NCBI GenBank assembly: GCA_964467785.1
Contig: CAYXVB010000179.1
Coordinates: 1 to 7,531 of the forward strand
Reading direction: 5' to 3'
Source: CAYXVB01 sp964467785
GTDB lineage: Bacteria > Bdellovibrionota > UBA1018
Length of the DNA: 7,531 bases
Every line of letters begins with the position of its first letter. Within the stretch, counting starts at the first letter, position 1. Positions 6,257 through 7,531 of the stretch are shown here, piece by piece. The notes under the pieces were generated by a model, which ran no database searches, was not told the origin of the DNA, and saw only the letters and a program-made list of their open reading frames with translations. A program made the position numbers and the translations under genes.

Positions 6257-6314
6257 ACGGATATTCGGTGATCTCCGGTCGCGCCGCGCCATGCGTGGTC
6301 GACTGAGTTATGTT

Positions 6315-6352
6315 AGGCTCCGGGCCATGAAAATGACCCGGAGCTTTTTTTT
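6315..6352 (+). terminator. Intrinsic-terminator-like hairpin enclosing the M48 start codon
   Basis: GCTCCGGG (6317-6324) pairs perfectly with CCCGGAGC (6337-6344), and further A-U and G-U pairs can extend the stem at its base. Eight T residues (6345-6352) follow directly. This is the textbook form of a rho-independent terminator, placed 61 bp after the nfu stop. The 12-nt loop (6325-6336) contains the ATG at 6327 that best starts the downstream protease. The right arm and T-tract encode its residues Thr4 to Phe8. It may end nfu transcription with partial readthrough, or may control the protease gene. Both readings are inference. Confidence 0.6.
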
Positions 6353-7166
6353 CGTCCCAAGCTTTCTCATGGTTCTTGCTGCTTTGTTTGCGGCCTGCGC
6401 GACCTCGCCGACGGGTCGCAAGCAACTCATCCTCTTTGGCGATCAACAGATGAGCGCGATGGGCTCGCAAAGCTTTCAGGAGATGAAATCTCAGACGCCG
6501 GCCACCACGGACGTGGCCGCGCTGGCTTTTGTCAAATGCATTACCGGACCGGTGACGCGGGCCGCGGCGGAGACGGATCCCGAGCAGCTCGGAAATGCCT
6601 CATGGGAAGTGGTAGTTTTCAACGACAAGCAGGTCAATGCCTTCGCGCTTCCGGGCGGTAAGATCGGCGTTTACACCGGAATCCTGCCGGTCACCAAGAC
6701 GGACGCGCAACTTGCGGCCGTGCTCGGGCACGAGGTCGGCCATGTGATCGCCCACCACGGCGCCGAGCGGGTTTCCCAGGGGATCGCCGCGCAAGGGGGG
6801 CTCGAGATCATCAACTCGTTCGTGCTGGGCAAAGAAGTCGCCCCCGCGAGCCGGCAGATGATCATGGGGGGATTGGGACTGGCGACCCAGGTGGGCGTGC
6901 TGCTTCCTTACGGTCGCACTCAGGAGAGCGAAGCCGACCTGATCGGTCTTAACCTCATGGCTCGCGCGGGCTTTGATCCCCGTCAGTCCGTCGAACTCTG
7001 GAAGAACATGGCGGCAGCTTCCGGGGGCAAGGCCCCGCCGGAGTTCATGTCGACCCATCCGTCCAACGAATCCCGCATCGCGAACCTCCAGGCGCATCTG
7101 CCCGAGGCGATCGCGCTCTACAATCAGGCCCGTGCTTCGGGGCGGGCGCCTTCATGTAAACTCTGA
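6327..7166 (+). CDS. M48-family zinc metalloprotease, predicted lipoprotein
   Basis: This 279-residue protein belongs to the M48 peptidases (LoiP/BepA/Oma1-like catalytic domain), which degrade or process damaged membrane and envelope proteins. The zinc motif HEVGH is at 135-139, and the second metal-site motif ESEADLIG is at 200-207. The conserved STHPSNESRI is at 242-251, and NAFALPGGKIGVYTGIL (104-120) is the usual substrate-strand block. The N-terminus MKMTRSFFFVPSFLMVLAALFAAC looks like a lipoprotein signal with Cys24 as the acylated residue; the lipobox FAAC is slightly off consensus. That would place the protease in the periplasm, anchored to a membrane. I chose the ATG at 6327 because it gives a complete signal peptide. 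The frame is open further upstream, overlapping nfu, but that part is not family-like. The ribosome site is weak, and the start codon lies in the loop of a terminator-like hairpin. No TPR domain follows, unlike BepA. Confidence 0.93.
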   Translation: MKMTRSFFFVPSFLMVLAALFAACATSPTGRKQLILFGDQQMSAMGSQSFQEMKSQTPATTDVAALAFVKCITGPVTRAAAETDPEQLGNASWEVVVFNDKQVNAFALPGGKIGVYTGILPVTKTDAQLAAVLGHEVGHVIAHHGAERVSQGIAAQGGLEIINSFVLGKEVAPASRQMIMGGLGLATQVGVLLPYGRTQESEADLIGLNLMARAGFDPRQSVELWKNMAAASGGKAPPEFMSTHPSNESRIANLQAHLPEAIALYNQARASGRAPSCKL

Positions 7167-7173
7167 AAACTGG

Positions 7174-7187
7174 CCCACAAACGTGGG
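7174..7187. terminator. Small hairpin between convergent genes
   Basis: CCCAC and GTGGG pair across a 4-nt AAAC loop in the 24-bp gap between the protease stop and the stop of the convergent frame. Read on the minus strand it is followed by a short CCAGTTTTC. It could serve as a weak bidirectional terminator. The stem is short and the T-run is poor. Confidence 0.3.
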
Positions 7188-7190
7188 TAG

Positions 7191-7531
7191 CTAGACCAAG
7201 ACGCTCAGGATTACCTCCGAGGTCATCTCCGGTTTTATCCCCGGGCTTTTTTTGATGAGCTCCGAGTTGTGAACGTCCATGTAGACGAAGAGATGGTCTT
7301 TGAGTCGATCCGCACGCTTGGTCGTGGCCCAAGTGCGTCTCACCAGGCGACTGATGTTGGCTCTCAGCATAGCGCACGTGTGATTGAGACTAAAGAGAGG
7401 ATCGAAGCCGATCTTTTTAAGTTCCCCCTGGCCCACCACGGCTCCGCGACGACCTTTGTGGGTTTGGTGCGAAGCTTGCGGAATTTCCTCCGACGGGAGC
7501 CACCCAATTTCCTTGATGGGATCCACCTGAT
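7191..7531 (-). CDS. Probable transposase C-terminal part (cut by window edge)
   Basis: The minus-strand frame is open from the right edge to a TAG at 7191-7193 and gives about 113 residues. A GTG at 7524-7526 could be read as a start, but the frame continues upstream out of the window, so this is more likely a C-terminal piece. The stretch FDPLFSLNHTCAMLRANISRLVRRTWATTKRADRLKDHLFVYMDVHN resembles the end of DDE-type transposases, as I recall it: a His-Thr helix, an LVRRTW-xTTK motif and an HLxxYxxxHN segment. KSPGIKPEMTSEVI then parallels the usual xPAMxAGL ending. The exact IS family is uncertain; IS1-like is one possibility. No inverted terminal repeat can be confirmed here because the element's other end is outside. 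It converges on the M48 gene with a 24-bp gap. Confidence 0.5.
   Translation of the reverse strand, partial: QVDPIKEIGWLPSEEIPQASHQTHKGRRGAVVGQGELKKIGFDPLFSLNHTCAMLRANISRLVRRTWATTKRADRLKDHLFVYMDVHNSELIKKSPGIKPEMTSEVILSVLV

Noticed and set aside
5465..6292. A stop-free minus-strand extension of about 276 codons upstream of the CxxC gene, opposite nfu
   Set aside because: It is antisense to the well-conserved nfu gene, has no family resemblance, and the signal peptide of the CxxC protein clearly begins at 5464. GC-rich coding DNA commonly leaves such open antisense frames.
5982..6326. Upstream extension of the M48 protease frame overlapping nfu
   Set aside because: This stretch is an out-of-frame reading of nfu. 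The lipoprotein signal begins at 6327.

Overview
This is a 7.5 kb stretch of a GC-rich bacterial chromosome carrying mostly core-metabolism genes. Protein style suggests a Verrucomicrobiota-like organism: the enolase metal-site text, the Nfu type, weak Shine-Dalgarno sequences and GC-rich spacer hairpins. This is an impression from the sequence, not a demonstrated assignment. No phage, CRISPR, tRNA or rRNA is visible.

Six genes lie on the minus strand. Read in transcription order from about 5464 down to 1, they are: a secreted CxxC protein of unknown function (4592-5464); a PEBP/YbhB-like protein (3964-4521); a secreted Ser/Gly/Met-rich protein (3322-3876); the queuosine enzyme QueF (2723-3163); a soluble double-PAS histidine kinase (1032-2507); and the N-terminal 302 residues of enolase, cut by the left edge. 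The spacers between the Ser-rich gene and queF, and between queF and the kinase, hold several hairpins. These genes are therefore probably separate transcription units rather than one operon. Only the CxxC and PEBP genes (70 bp apart) look like a possible pair.

Two genes lie on the plus strand, divergent from the CxxC gene across a 219-bp spacer: an Nfu-type iron-sulfur carrier (5684-6256) and an M48 zinc-metalloprotease lipoprotein (6327-7166). A near-perfect intrinsic-terminator structure surrounds the protease start codon, which sits in the hairpin loop. This is the most interesting signal in the window. At the right edge a convergent minus-strand reading frame (7191-7531) resembles the C-terminus of a transposase and is cut by the window end.

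The genes do not form one obvious pathway, and I see no clear new multi-gene system. The points worth a second look are the start-codon/terminator overlap, the 17-bp perfect hairpin upstream of queF, and the two unrecognised exported proteins.
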